A DNA stretch of 30,336 nt, from NCBI GenBank assembly GCA_004555245.1, contig SFIS01000037.1, positions 1 to 30,336 of the forward strand, read 5' to 3'. The first letter of the stretch is position 1. Each line of letters starts with the position of its first letter. The notes under the pieces were generated by a model. The model saw only the letters and a list, made by a program, of their open reading frames with translations, made no database searches and had not been told where the DNA came from. The translations under genes were made by a program, and so were the position numbers. This document shows, piece after piece, positions 8,449 to 16,623 of the stretch. The DNA is from Bacteroidales bacterium. GTDB taxonomy: Bacteria; Bacteroidota; Bacteroidia; Bacteroidales; Bacteroidaceae.

Positions 8449-11376
8449 ATGAACAGATTCATCATCACGACATGCGCCCTCTTCATCATCGCTGTATCGG
8501 CAAGCGCACAACGCAGGCTTACAGGCACCGTCACTGACAGCAGCACGAAAGAAGCAGTAGCACAAGCCACAGTATCGCTGCTGAAGAATGACAGCTCTTT
8601 CGTAAAAGGCGTAATTTCAGGCGTTGACGGAAAATTCGCCGTCAGCGCACCGGCAGACGGAAACTACATACTCAAGATAACCAGCATTGCATACAAGCCT
8701 CTGTACAAAAGCATCAACGTGGCTGGAGGAAAGGACACCGCTCTCGGAAGCATAGCTCTCAAACCGGACGCCATCATGCTGAAAGAGGCTGTCGTAAACG
8801 GACAGGCGGCAAGGGTGACACTCAAAGAAGACACCTTCGTGTATAACGCTGCAGCATACCACACACCGGAAGGCTCTGTAGTGGAGGAACTCGTGAAACG
8901 TCTGCCGGGCGTACAGGTAAGCGAAGACGGTACTATAACACACAACGGAAAACAGGTGAGCAAGATTCTCGTGGACGGAAAGGAGTTCATGACAGGAGAT
9001 ACGGAAACTGCTCTGAAAAACCTGCCTACGTCTATAATAGAGAAAGTACGCGCGTACGAACAGAAATCTGACCTCGCACGCGTCACGGGAATTGACGACG
9101 GAGAAGAGGAAACCGTGCTCGACTTCGGCATAAAACGGGGCATGAACAAAGGCATCATGACTAACAGCGACTTCTCTATCGGCACAGAAAACAGATATGC
9201 TGAACGCGCCATGGGAGCATACATGATAGACAACCTCCGCATCATGGCGATGGGAAGAGCAAACAACGTGGGCGACATGGGATTCCCGGGAGGAGGAGGA
9301 GGATTCCGCATGAGCAACAACAACGGTCTGTCGGCATCAAAGATGCTGGGCATGAACATCAACTACCAGAACGAAAAGATTCTCACCATAGACGGAAGCG
9401 TGAGATGGAACCATAACGACAACGACACATGGCAGAGGAGTTCGACAGAAAACTTCGTGAGCACGACAGGCGCTTTCGGCAACTCACTCTCACAATCGTA
9501 CCAGAGACGGACACGATGGAACGCACAGATGCGCCTCGAATGGAACCCCGACACGATGACGAACATCATGTTCCGGCCGAGGCTGTCGCTCTCGAAGACT
9601 GACAAACGGTCAACATCACTCAACGCGACATACAACGCAGACCCGTACCTGTATGTCGATAACCCGCTCGACAAAGACGACATGGAAGAGCTGGACAGAC
9701 TGGACATGATTGTCAACAGCAATACGTCAAAGTCGCTCTCCTACAGCGAAACGAACTCGGCAAGCGGTATGGTGCAGGTCAGCCGCAAACTGAACACCAA
9801 GGGAAGAAACATCACCGTAAGGGCTGACGCAAGCTACTCTGACGGAGAATCTACCAGCGCATCGCTGCAGAACGTGCGGCTGTACCAGATTCTCGACATG
9901 CTCGGAAACGATTCGACGTACAACACAAACAGATATAACCTCGCACCGACAAAGAGCTACAGCTACACGCTGAAGGCGACATACTCAGAGCCGCTGATGC
10001 GGAACCTCTTCCTGCAACTATCATACAGCTACAAGCACAGCCTGTCGAAAAGCGATCGCAACACCTACGACTTCTCGTCCATCGATTTCGACAACCCGGA
10101 GATGGCATACAGAGACTGGGCTTTCCTGCCATCGCCAATAGAACCGTATCTCGACACAGAGCTGTCCAGATACTCCGACTACACAACGGACACACACGAG
10201 ACAGCACTACAGCTGCGCAAGACGGGCGGAAAACTGAACTACACCGTGGGCATCATGCTGCAGCCGCAACGCTCGCACTATGTGCAGGACTATCAGGGCG
10301 TACACGCCGACACCGTACGAAACGTGTGCAACTTCGCGCCTACCCTCGACCTGAGATACAAGATATCAAAGGTGTCGCAGCTCAGAGCAACATACAGGGC
10401 AAGCACCACACAGCCGTCCATCACGGACCTGCTCGACATCACTGACGATTCCGACCCGCTGAATATAAAGATGGGTAACCCCGGACTGAAACCGGCTTTC
10501 ACACACAACTTCAGACTCTTCTACAACGGATACTCGCCCGTCAGAACACAGTCGTGGATGACACACGTACATCTTTCAATGACACAGAACAGCATCGCAA
10601 GCTGTGTAACATACAACGAGACAACGGGCGGAAAGACAACACGGCCGGAAAACATCAACGGCAACTGGAACGCAAACACCGCACTGATGTACAATACGGC
10701 AATAGACAGTGCCGGAGTGTGGAATGTCAGCACGTTCACAACGCTCAACTACCAGAACCAGGTCTCTTATCTCTACCAAAACAAGGTGACAGAAAAGAAC
10801 ACAACACGTTCTACGACTGTGGGCGAACGCCTCTCGCTCAGCTACCGAAACTCATGGATCGAGGTTGAACCGAACGGCACACTGAGCTATACACACACCA
10901 GAAACCTGCTGCAGCCGAACTCAAACCTCGACACATGGAACTTCAACTACGGCATGGACATAACCGTCACAGCACCCTGGGGAACGGGATTCTCTACTGA
11001 CGCACACGTCAACTCGCGCCGCGGATACAACGAGACGTCTATGAACACAAACGAGTTCGTATGGAACGCACAGATCTCACAGTCGTTCCTGAAAGGAAAA
11101 CCGCTGACCCTCTCGCTGCAGTTCTATGACATTCTGAAGAACCAGTCGAACCTCTCGCGTGCCATCTCGTCAACACAACGCACCGATTCGGAATACAACA
11201 CCATCAACTCATACGCCATGCTGCACGTCATCTACCGATTCAACTCGTTCGGAGGAAAGGGGGCAAGGCAAGCCGGACCGCAAGGTGAACGACCCGACTT
11301 CTCACGACCGGAGTTCAGAAGAGGTTATATGCCGATGGGACCGCCACCAGGAGGATTCGGAGGACACAGAATGTAA
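8449..11376 (+). CDS. outer membrane beta-barrel family protein with carboxypeptidase-regulatory-like domain
   Basis: A 975-residue secreted protein. A signal peptide (MNRFIITTCALFIIAVSASA) is followed by a carboxypeptidase-regulatory-like beta-sandwich (RRLTGTVTDSSTKEAV to about residue 105), then a plug-like segment (VEELVKRLPGVQVSEDGTI, and the KILVDGKEFMTGD and ALKNLPTSIIEKV motifs, about 140-200). The rest is rich in alternating aromatic strands typical of a large OMP_b-brl_3 barrel. It resembles TonB-dependent receptors but I see no clear TonB box. The C-terminus ends in a Gly/Pro/Arg-rich tail rather than the usual terminal aromatic residue. No SusD-type partner is adjacent, so a glycan-uptake pair is not supported. 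The substrate is unknown. Confidence 0.88.
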   Translation: MNRFIITTCALFIIAVSASAQRRLTGTVTDSSTKEAVAQATVSLLKNDSSFVKGVISGVDGKFAVSAPADGNYILKITSIAYKPLYKSINVAGGKDTALGSIALKPDAIMLKEAVVNGQAARVTLKEDTFVYNAAAYHTPEGSVVEELVKRLPGVQVSEDGTITHNGKQVSKILVDGKEFMTGDTETALKNLPTSIIEKVRAYEQKSDLARVTGIDDGEEETVLDFGIKRGMNKGIMTNSDFSIGTENRYAERAMGAYMIDNLRIMAMGRANNVGDMGFPGGGGGFRMSNNNGLSASKMLGMNINYQNEKILTIDGSVRWNHNDNDTWQRSSTENFVSTTGAFGNSLSQSYQRRTRWNAQMRLEWNPDTMTNIMFRPRLSLSKTDKRSTSLNATYNADPYLYVDNPLDKDDMEELDRLDMIVNSNTSKSLSYSETNSASGMVQVSRKLNTKGRNITVRADASYSDGESTSASLQNVRLYQILDMLGNDSTYNTNRYNLAPTKSYSYTLKATYSEPLMRNLFLQLSYSYKHSLSKSDRNTYDFSSIDFDNPEMAYRDWAFLPSPIEPYLDTELSRYSDYTTDTHETALQLRKTGGKLNYTVGIMLQPQRSHYVQDYQGVHADTVRNVCNFAPTLDLRYKISKVSQLRATYRASTTQPSITDLLDITDDSDPLNIKMGNPGLKPAFTHNFRLFYNGYSPVRTQSWMTHVHLSMTQNSIASCVTYNETTGGKTTRPENINGNWNANTALMYNTAIDSAGVWNVSTFTTLNYQNQVSYLYQNKVTEKNTTRSTTVGERLSLSYRNSWIEVEPNGTLSYTHTRNLLQPNSNLDTWNFNYGMDITVTAPWGTGFSTDAHVNSRRGYNETSMNTNEFVWNAQISQSFLKGKPLTLSLQFYDILKNQSNLSRAISSTQRTDSEYNTINSYAMLHVIYRFNSFGGKGARQAGPQGERPDFSRPEFRRGYMPMGPPPGGFGGHRM

Positions 11377-11448
11377 TGCGCAAAAAATATCAACTTAGTC
11401 AAAATAAGACGAGATTAACATAATTTGAGTTAAATAACAGTCGGTTTT

Positions 11449-11480
11449 CTTGGAATAACGAAAGAAAAACGATAACTTTG
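11449..11480 (+). promoter_or_regulatory. Bacteroidetes-type promoter for the Cys-rich protein gene
   Basis: TAACTTTG at 11473-11480 is a perfect -7 element; CTTG at 11449-11452 is one base off the -33 TTTG, with 20 bases between. The gene starts 30 bases downstream. Confidence 0.7.
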
Positions 11481-11509
11481 CTTCATATCCAAAACAAAAA
11501 CTCTGAAAA

Positions 11510-11863
11510 ATGAAAAAACTCATCGTATTGGCCGTAATGGCATTATTCTCCATCAACATGATGGCTCAGAGCACTTGTTGTGCAGGTTCAAAGACACAAG
11601 CCAAAGAAAACGTATGCGCAAAAGTTGACGACAAGAAGACCTGCAAGAAAGAATGCAAGAAGCAGGGCGAATGCAAACAGCAGTGCAAGCAGGGCGAGTG
11701 TAAACAGCAGTGCAAGCAGCAAAGCGAATGCAAGCAGAAGAGCGAATGCAAACAGAAGAGCGAATGCAAGCAGAAGAGCGAATGCAAACAGCAGGGCAAA
11801 TGCTGCAAGCAGCAGAGCAAGTGCAAACAGCAATGCAAGCAGCAGGGCGAATGCAAGAAATAA
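11510..11863 (+). CDS. small secreted cysteine/lysine-rich repeat protein
   Basis: A 117-residue protein with a signal peptide (MKKLIVLAVMALFSINMMA). The mature part is almost entirely C, K, Q, E and S, with 18 cysteines arranged as repeats of the type ECKQKS, ECKQQ and QQCKQ. I do not recognise a family. The regular cysteine spacing recalls metal-binding or disulfide-rich proteins, but no catalytic motif is visible; a metallothionein-like or oxidant-buffering role in the periplasm is only a guess. The gene has its own promoter and terminator, and the frame is maintained through the repeats, which supports it being expressed. Four 18-base DNA repeats inside it make copy-number changes likely without loss of frame. 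Confidence 0.75.
   Translation: MKKLIVLAVMALFSINMMAQSTCCAGSKTQAKENVCAKVDDKKTCKKECKKQGECKQQCKQGECKQQCKQQSECKQKSECKQKSECKQKSECKQQGKCCKQQSKCKQQCKQQGECKK
11723..11794 (+). repeat. four tandem 18-base units inside the Cys-rich gene
   Basis: Units start at 11723, 11741, 11759 and 11777 and read AGCGAATGCAARCAGAAG (R alternates G, A, G, A; the last unit ends CAG). Each encodes SECKQK(or Q). Flanking sequence holds more degenerate copies. Confidence 0.85.
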
Positions 11864-11917
11864 CAGTCTGAAAGCCGTGATACAATCCGGCTTCTTGGGC
11901 AGGACTGCAAACAAAAA

Positions 11918-11965
11918 GATGCCCCACGTACAGACAGTGTCTATCGTGGGACATCTTTCTTTTTG
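11918..11965. terminator. bidirectional terminator between the Cys-rich gene and pepT
   Basis: GATGCCCCACG (11918-11928) pairs with CGTGGGACATC (11945-11955) with a single mismatch. T-rich sequence follows on the plus strand (TTTCTTTTTG) and also on the minus strand (TTTTTGTTTG). It lies between two convergent genes and probably serves both. Confidence 0.85.
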
Positions 11966-12003
11966 TATTACGACACCTCACACTGAGGGAGAGGCGGCTG
12001 TCG

Positions 12004-13230
12004 TCAGTCGTTATAGCCGGCTGTTATCTCGCATATTTTGATGATGGTCTGCATGGCTTTCTCCATGACCTGACACGACACAAACTCGTAGGGACCGTGG
12101 AAATTGACGCCACCGGCAAAGATGTTCGGACAGGGCAGACCCTTGAAAGAGAGCTGTGCGCCGTCTGTACCGCCGCGGATAGGCTCTACGCGAGGAGGCA
12201 CACCGACTTCCTGCATGGCCTTCAGCACGATGTCGATGACATGCATCTGAGGGTCGATCTTCTCTTTCATATTATAGTACTGGTCAGAGATGACGAGCGT
12301 CACCGTTCCCTCGCCGTACCGTGCGTTGAGGTCAGCAGTTATCCTCTCCATGATACGCTTGCGGTTGTCGAAGTGCTGACGGTCATGGTCGCGTATGATA
12401 TATGTGAGACGAGCCTCCTCCACACCGCCTGTCATGCCGACAAGATGGAAGAAGCCCTGATAGCCTTCCGTCGTCTCGGGACGTTCGTCAGCAGGCATCA
12501 TCGACGCAAAGTCCATCGCCACAAGACAGGCATTGACCATCTTGCCCTTGGCGTAGCCCGGATGAACGCTGACTCCTTTCAGGTTTACCTTCGCCACGGC
12601 AGCATTGAAATTCTCATACTCCAGCTCGCCGAGGTCGCCGCCGTCAATGGTGTAAGCCCACTGGCAGGCAAATTTTCCGACATCGAAATGATGTGCTCCC
12701 ATCCCTATCTCTTCGTCGGGATTGAAGGCGATGCGCACCTTGCCGTGCTTAATCTCAGGATGCTGCTTCAGCCATACCATCGCCTGCACTATCTCTGCGA
12801 TGCCCGCCTTGTCGTCAGCTCCGAGGAGGGTGTGTCCGTCTGTGACGATAAGGTCTTCTCCGACGTGTGCGAGAAGTTCCGGAAATCTCTCGGGCGAAGA
12901 CACGATGCCTTCAGAGAGAGTGATGTCACTGCCGTCGTATTTCCTGACTATGCGCGGTTTGACACCAGCTCCCGAACAGTCGGGCGACGTGTCATAGTGT
13001 GCGATGAAGCCAATGACAGGCACCTCAGTCTTAATGTTTGAAGGCAGAGTGGCGTAGATGTATCCTTTCTCGTCCATCTCTACATCTTCGAGACCTTCCT
13101 GCTCGAGTTCCGCCTTGAGGTAAGCAGCAAACGTCAGCTGCTTGTCAAGAGTGCTCGGCACGGTAGAAGAATCTTCTGCAGACTGCGTGTCGAATTTCGT
13201 ATAGTTGATGAATCGTGTTATGAGGTCCAT
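12004..13230 (-). CDS. pepT: peptidase T (tripeptide aminopeptidase, M20 family)
   Basis: A 408-residue cytoplasmic zinc aminopeptidase that removes the N-terminal residue of tripeptides. Metal-binding motifs are intact: GFIAHYDTSPD (H78, D80), LLGADDKAG (D140) and the catalytic/ligand glutamates in NPDEEIG (E173/E174), with a late GGTDGAQL and a His near the end (GGVNFHG). I chose ATG 13230 rather than TTG 13236: it gives MDLITRFINY, the same length as the family's usual 408 residues, and starts directly after the trmD stop codon. pepT and trmD are thus effectively abutting and likely cotranscribed. The gene ends at the bidirectional terminator. Confidence 0.95.
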   Translation of the reverse strand: MDLITRFINYTKFDTQSAEDSSTVPSTLDKQLTFAAYLKAELEQEGLEDVEMDEKGYIYATLPSNIKTEVPVIGFIAHYDTSPDCSGAGVKPRIVRKYDGSDITLSEGIVSSPERFPELLAHVGEDLIVTDGHTLLGADDKAGIAEIVQAMVWLKQHPEIKHGKVRIAFNPDEEIGMGAHHFDVGKFACQWAYTIDGGDLGELEYENFNAAVAKVNLKGVSVHPGYAKGKMVNACLVAMDFASMMPADERPETTEGYQGFFHLVGMTGGVEEARLTYIIRDHDRQHFDNRKRIMERITADLNARYGEGTVTLVISDQYYNMKEKIDPQMHVIDIVLKAMQEVGVPPRVEPIRGGTDGAQLSFKGLPCPNIFAGGVNFHGPYEFVSCQVMEKAMQTIIKICEITAGYND

Positions 13231-13232
13231 AA

Positions 13233-13937
13233 TCAATATTGTTTCTGTTTTTCAGATTTACGTTGAAGCAGGTCCGGGCGTAGCAGCCTGGTGCGCTGCA
13301 TAGCCTGTTCCATCTCCCATTCCTTTATCTTTGCCTCGTGACCGGAGAGGAGAATGTCCGGCACCCGCCAGCCCTTGTACTCCGCAGGCCGGGAATAGAC
13401 CGGCGCAGAGAGGATATCGTCCTGAAAGCAGTCGGAGAATGCTGACTGCTCGTCGCCTATCGCACCAGGAATTAGGCGGACTATGGCGTCGGTGATGATG
13501 GCGGCAGGGAGTTCGCCACCCGTCAGCACATAGTCGCCGACAGAAATCTCACGAGTGACGAGATGTTCGCGCACACGATGATCCACACCTTTGTAGTGGC
13601 CGCACAAGATGATGATGTTGCGGAGCATGGAAAGGGAGTTGGCGGTGTGCTGGGTGAACTGCTCGCCGTCGGGAGATGTGAAGATGACCTCGTCGTAGTC
13701 GCGTTCTGCCTTCAGGGCAGATATGCAGCGGTCGATTGGTTCTATCTGCATCACCATGCCGGGGAATCCGCCGTAGGGATAGTCATCCACACGCCTCCAC
13801 TTGTCGTTGGTGTAGTCGCGCAGGTTGTGGATATGTATTTCGACAAGCCCGTTCTTCTGTGCCCGCGCCAGAATGCTCTCGCCGATGAACGGCTGAACCA
13901 TCTGTGGCAGGACTGTGATGATATCTATGCGCATCAT
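13233..13937 (-). CDS. trmD: tRNA (guanine-N1-)-methyltransferase
   Basis: A 234-residue SPOUT-family enzyme that makes m1G37 in tRNA using S-adenosylmethionine. The sequence shows MRIDIITVLPQM at the start, RRVDDYPYGGFPGMVM, the knot region LCGHYKGVDHRV and the cofactor loop SVGDYVLTGGELPA. The open frame extends upstream, but that extension is encoded by 24-base tandem repeats (13952-13999) and is not protein-like; starting at 13937 (MMRIDI) or 13934 gives the normal family length. The basic, glutamine-rich tail (LLQRKSEKQKQY) ends right before pepT. Confidence 0.95.
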   Translation of the reverse strand: MMRIDIITVLPQMVQPFIGESILARAQKNGLVEIHIHNLRDYTNDKWRRVDDYPYGGFPGMVMQIEPIDRCISALKAERDYDEVIFTSPDGEQFTQHTANSLSMLRNIIILCGHYKGVDHRVREHLVTREISVGDYVLTGGELPAAIITDAIVRLIPGAIGDEQSAFSDCFQDDILSAPVYSRPAEYKGWRVPDILLSGHEAKIKEWEMEQAMQRTRLLRPDLLQRKSEKQKQY

Positions 13938-13951
13938 AAGTGTTTTTTGTA

Positions 13952-13999
13952 GTTGACAAGTTGGCAGGTTAAAGGGTTGACAAGTTGAGGGGTTAAATG
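13952..13999. repeat. two tandem 24-base units upstream of trmD
   Basis: Units at 13952-13975 and 13976-13999 share GTTGACAAGTTG and GGTTAAA. A related, weaker copy follows. They lie 15-62 bases upstream of the trmD start, and their core resembles the arms of the 54-base palindrome near 18950. Confidence 0.75.
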
Positions 14000-14071
14000 T
14001 TTTCGAGTTGAATGTACGTGTTTTTTGCAAGCACAGGGAAACCCTTTGTCAGCTCGCCAACTGTAACAAGT

Positions 14072-15001
14072 CTATTCTTTCAGGAAACGTTCAGCCTCCA
14101 TTGCCGCCTTGCATCCAGAGGCTGCGGCACATATCGCCTGTCTGTATATCGGGTCTGCGACATCGCCTGCAGCGAAGACACCGGGAATGTTTGTCTTCGG
14201 TGTAGCTCCTTCTGTCTTGATATATCCCACCTCATCGCATTCTACATAGGGGCGGAAGACATCGGAGTTCGGCTTATGTCCGATGGCAAGGAAGAAGCCG
14301 TCGATCGGCAGGTCGTATCTCTCCTCGTCTGCCTCGCCCTTGCGTTTCACGAGGTGTACGCCTTCTACACCGCTCTCACCGTAGAGACCAGTGGCGTTAT
14401 GCTCAAAGAGTACGGTGATCTTTTCGTTCTCCAGCACACGCTTCTGCATGACTTCGGATGCTCTGAGGAATGGTTTGCGCACGATGAGATAGACGTGTTT
14501 GGCGAGTCCGGCAAGATATGACGCCTCTTCGCATGCCGTATCTCCGCCTCCGACGACAGCCACCGTCTTCTTGCGATAGAAGAAGCCGTCGCATGTGGCA
14601 CACGCCGACACACCCTGACCTGCATATTTCTTCTCGTCAGAAAGTCCGAGATACTTTGCCGATGCACCAGTCGCAATGATCAGCGTGTCTGCCTCGATTG
14701 TCTTACCGTCATCGGTAGTGAGAAGGAACGGCCGTTTCGAGAGGTCTGCCTTCACTATCTCGCCGTCACGGATGTCAGCGCCGAAGCGTTCTGCCTGTTC
14801 GCGCAGGTCGAGCATCATCTGATTGCCATCGACACCATTGGGGTAACCGGGGAAGTTCTCCACCTCGGTAGTCTGTGTGAGTTGTCCTCCGGGCTGTATT
14901 CCGGCATATTCTACAGGATTGAGATTTGCTCTGCCGGCATATATCGCGGCAGTATAGCCAGCAGGTCCAGAACCTACTATCAAGCACTTTACATGTTCCA
15001 T
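14072..15001 (-). CDS. trxB: thioredoxin-disulfide reductase
   Basis: A 309-residue cytoplasmic flavoenzyme that passes electrons from NADPH to thioredoxin. FAD-binding GSGPAG at residues 10-15, the redox-active CATC (C134, C137) in SACATCDGFF, the NADPH-binding GGGDTA at 151-156, and the FAD-contact motif FAAGDVAD near the end are all intact. Length matches the bacterial low-molecular-weight type. It has a perfect consensus promoter just upstream, and trmD-pepT follow on the same strand after about 134 bases containing repeats, so read-through is possible. Confidence 0.96.
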   Translation of the reverse strand: MEHVKCLIVGSGPAGYTAAIYAGRANLNPVEYAGIQPGGQLTQTTEVENFPGYPNGVDGNQMMLDLREQAERFGADIRDGEIVKADLSKRPFLLTTDDGKTIEADTLIIATGASAKYLGLSDEKKYAGQGVSACATCDGFFYRKKTVAVVGGGDTACEEASYLAGLAKHVYLIVRKPFLRASEVMQKRVLENEKITVLFEHNATGLYGESGVEGVHLVKRKGEADEERYDLPIDGFFLAIGHKPNSDVFRPYVECDEVGYIKTEGATPKTNIPGVFAAGDVADPIYRQAICAAASGCKAAMEAERFLKE

Positions 15002-15086
15002 TTCAAATTTATTTATCAGTGTATTCAGTGATTATTCAGGTGCAAATGCTGCTCAGACAGTGTGAACAGAACATCTAATATGTCTG

Positions 15087-15117
15087 CAAAGATACAAACA
15101 AAAAAGGAAATGACAAA
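15087..15117 (-). promoter_or_regulatory. Bacteroidetes-type promoter for trxB
   Basis: On the minus strand TTTG (15117-15114) and TATCTTTG (15094-15087) match both consensus elements with 19 bases between. The leader to trxB is about 80 bases. Confidence 0.8.
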
Positions 15118-15133
15118 ATTTTTCGGTTGCCGA

Positions 15134-16576
15134 TTATGTTTTATTCATCTTCTTTTTCTTCTTTGACATTATCAGGCATCCGGCAAAGGTCATCGCACCG
15201 TTGAGCATCAGCAATTCGTAGCCAAACTTGTAGCCGTACATCTGCTGCGACAGAGTGTCGATGGCAAGACAGGCGAGAGGCGAGAGAAGGCAGATGAAGG
15301 GTACGGCACGGTCAAGTACGGCACGGCTTGTGAAGAGTGCGAAGGCGAAGAGACCGAGCAGCGGGCCGTAGGTGTAGCCGCACAGTGTGTAGATGAGTGT
15401 TATGGCACTCGGCGAGTCAACGTACCACAACATGATGACAGTGACCATGAAGACAAGCGTCACCGCCACATGTGCCGCTCTCCGCAACCGTCTGTCATGA
15501 ACATTTCCGAAGAAATCGACACAGACACATGTCGTGAGAGCGGCTAAGGCTGAGTCGGCACTTGAGAAAGACGATGCCACCATACCGAGGATGAACAGTG
15601 CCGCCGCGGCAGTGCCCAGCTCGCCTGTGGCGGCATACATGGGCAGCAAGTCGTCGCCTTTCGAGGGCAAAGACACTCCGTTTTGCGCTGAGAGAAAGAC
15701 GAGCATGACGCCGAGCGTGAGAAAGAGGAGATTTGCCGGAATGAAGGCGAAGCTGTAGCTGCACATGTCTTTCTGCGCGTCGCGCAGAGTGGAGCACGTG
15801 AGATTCTTCTGCATCATGTCCTGGTCAAGTCCAGTCATCACGATGACGATGAATATGCCGGAGAGGAACTGTTTCCAGAAATTCTGCGTAGATGAGATGT
15901 CGTCAAAGACAAAGACACGGCTATAACTGCTCTCCGCCACTGTCTTTAGAGCTTCGCCCATAGACATGCCGAGTTGCGAGATGACGGCACCGATAATGAG
16001 AAGCAATGCCAGAAAGATGCAGAAAGTCTGCAGGACATCGGTCCACACTATTGTCCTTATGCCGCTGCGGTGGGTATATAGCCATATCATCATGACAAGC
16101 AGGAGTACGGTGACAGGGAAAGGAATGCCGTAGTCGCGAAGGAAATACTGCTGCAGAAGCATACATATCAGGAAGAAGCGCACCGCCGCGCCTGTCATCT
16201 TTGACAGGAGAAAGAAGAACGTGGCGGTTTTATGACTGCGCCGCCCCATACGTGTCGCGAGAAGCGAATAGATTGTTGTGAGGCGCTGGCGGTAATAAAC
16301 CGGCAGGAGCACGAATGCCACTACGGCATACCCGAAGATGAAGCCTATGCACATCTGCAGATATGTCATGTCCTGCGTCAGCACCATCCCGGGGACGGAG
16401 ATGAATGTCACGCCCGATATGCTTGCGCCTATCATGCCGAACGCCACCATATACCATGGCGACTTACGTTCGCCGACGAAAAAAGCATCGTTGCTTGTCG
16501 ATGTGGCAGTCAGTCTGCCTACGACAAGCAACAATGCCATGTATGTCAGAATTATGAGAAGAAAGAGTGTCTCCAA
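15134..16576 (-). CDS. sodium:solute symporter family (SSS) transporter
   Basis: A 480-residue inner membrane protein with about 12-13 hydrophobic segments. It begins with a periplasm-facing short N-terminus and first helix (LFLLIILTYMALLLVVG), followed by NDAFFVGERKSPWYMVAFGMIGASISGVTFISVPG, a signature region of SSS transporters, and later a conserved ASSFSSADSALAALTT segment matching the sodium-site helix. The C-terminus is strongly basic (SKKKKKMNKT), fitting a cytoplasmic end. The substrate cannot be told from the sequence; relatives carry sugars, amino acids or sialic acid. A 7-bp hairpin separates it from the secreted-protein gene upstream, and I see no clear own promoter. Confidence 0.88.
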   Translation of the reverse strand: METLFLLIILTYMALLLVVGRLTATSTSNDAFFVGERKSPWYMVAFGMIGASISGVTFISVPGMVLTQDMTYLQMCIGFIFGYAVVAFVLLPVYYRQRLTTIYSLLATRMGRRSHKTATFFFLLSKMTGAAVRFFLICMLLQQYFLRDYGIPFPVTVLLLVMMIWLYTHRSGIRTIVWTDVLQTFCIFLALLLIIGAVISQLGMSMGEALKTVAESSYSRVFVFDDISSTQNFWKQFLSGIFIVIVMTGLDQDMMQKNLTCSTLRDAQKDMCSYSFAFIPANLLFLTLGVMLVFLSAQNGVSLPSKGDDLLPMYAATGELGTAAAALFILGMVASSFSSADSALAALTTCVCVDFFGNVHDRRLRRAAHVAVTLVFMVTVIMLWYVDSPSAITLIYTLCGYTYGPLLGLFAFALFTSRAVLDRAVPFICLLSPLACLAIDTLSQQMYGYKFGYELLMLNGAMTFAGCLIMSKKKKKMNKT

Positions 16577-16594
16577 AATTTGTTTTGATATTGT

Positions 16595-16614
16595 CGTCCC
16601 GTAGCATCGGGACG
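16595..16614. repeat. short perfect hairpin between secreted-protein gene and symporter
   Basis: CGTCCCG and CGGGACG flank a 6-base loop, starting 10 bases after the stop codon of the upstream gene. It has no T-run, so it may be a weak or factor-dependent terminator or an RNA-stabilising hairpin. Confidence 0.5.
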
Positions 16615-16623
16615 TGAAAGCGT

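Noticed and set aside
12097..13041. 314-codon plus-strand frame
   Set aside because: It is antisense to pepT, whose catalytic motifs are intact; no signal of its own.
13231..13236. TTG start of pepT
   Set aside because: ATG 13230 gives the exact usual length and avoids overlap with the trmD stop.
13938..14030. N-terminal extension of trmD
   Set aside because: The extra residues are encoded by 24-base tandem repeats; family starts fit ATG 13937 or 13934.
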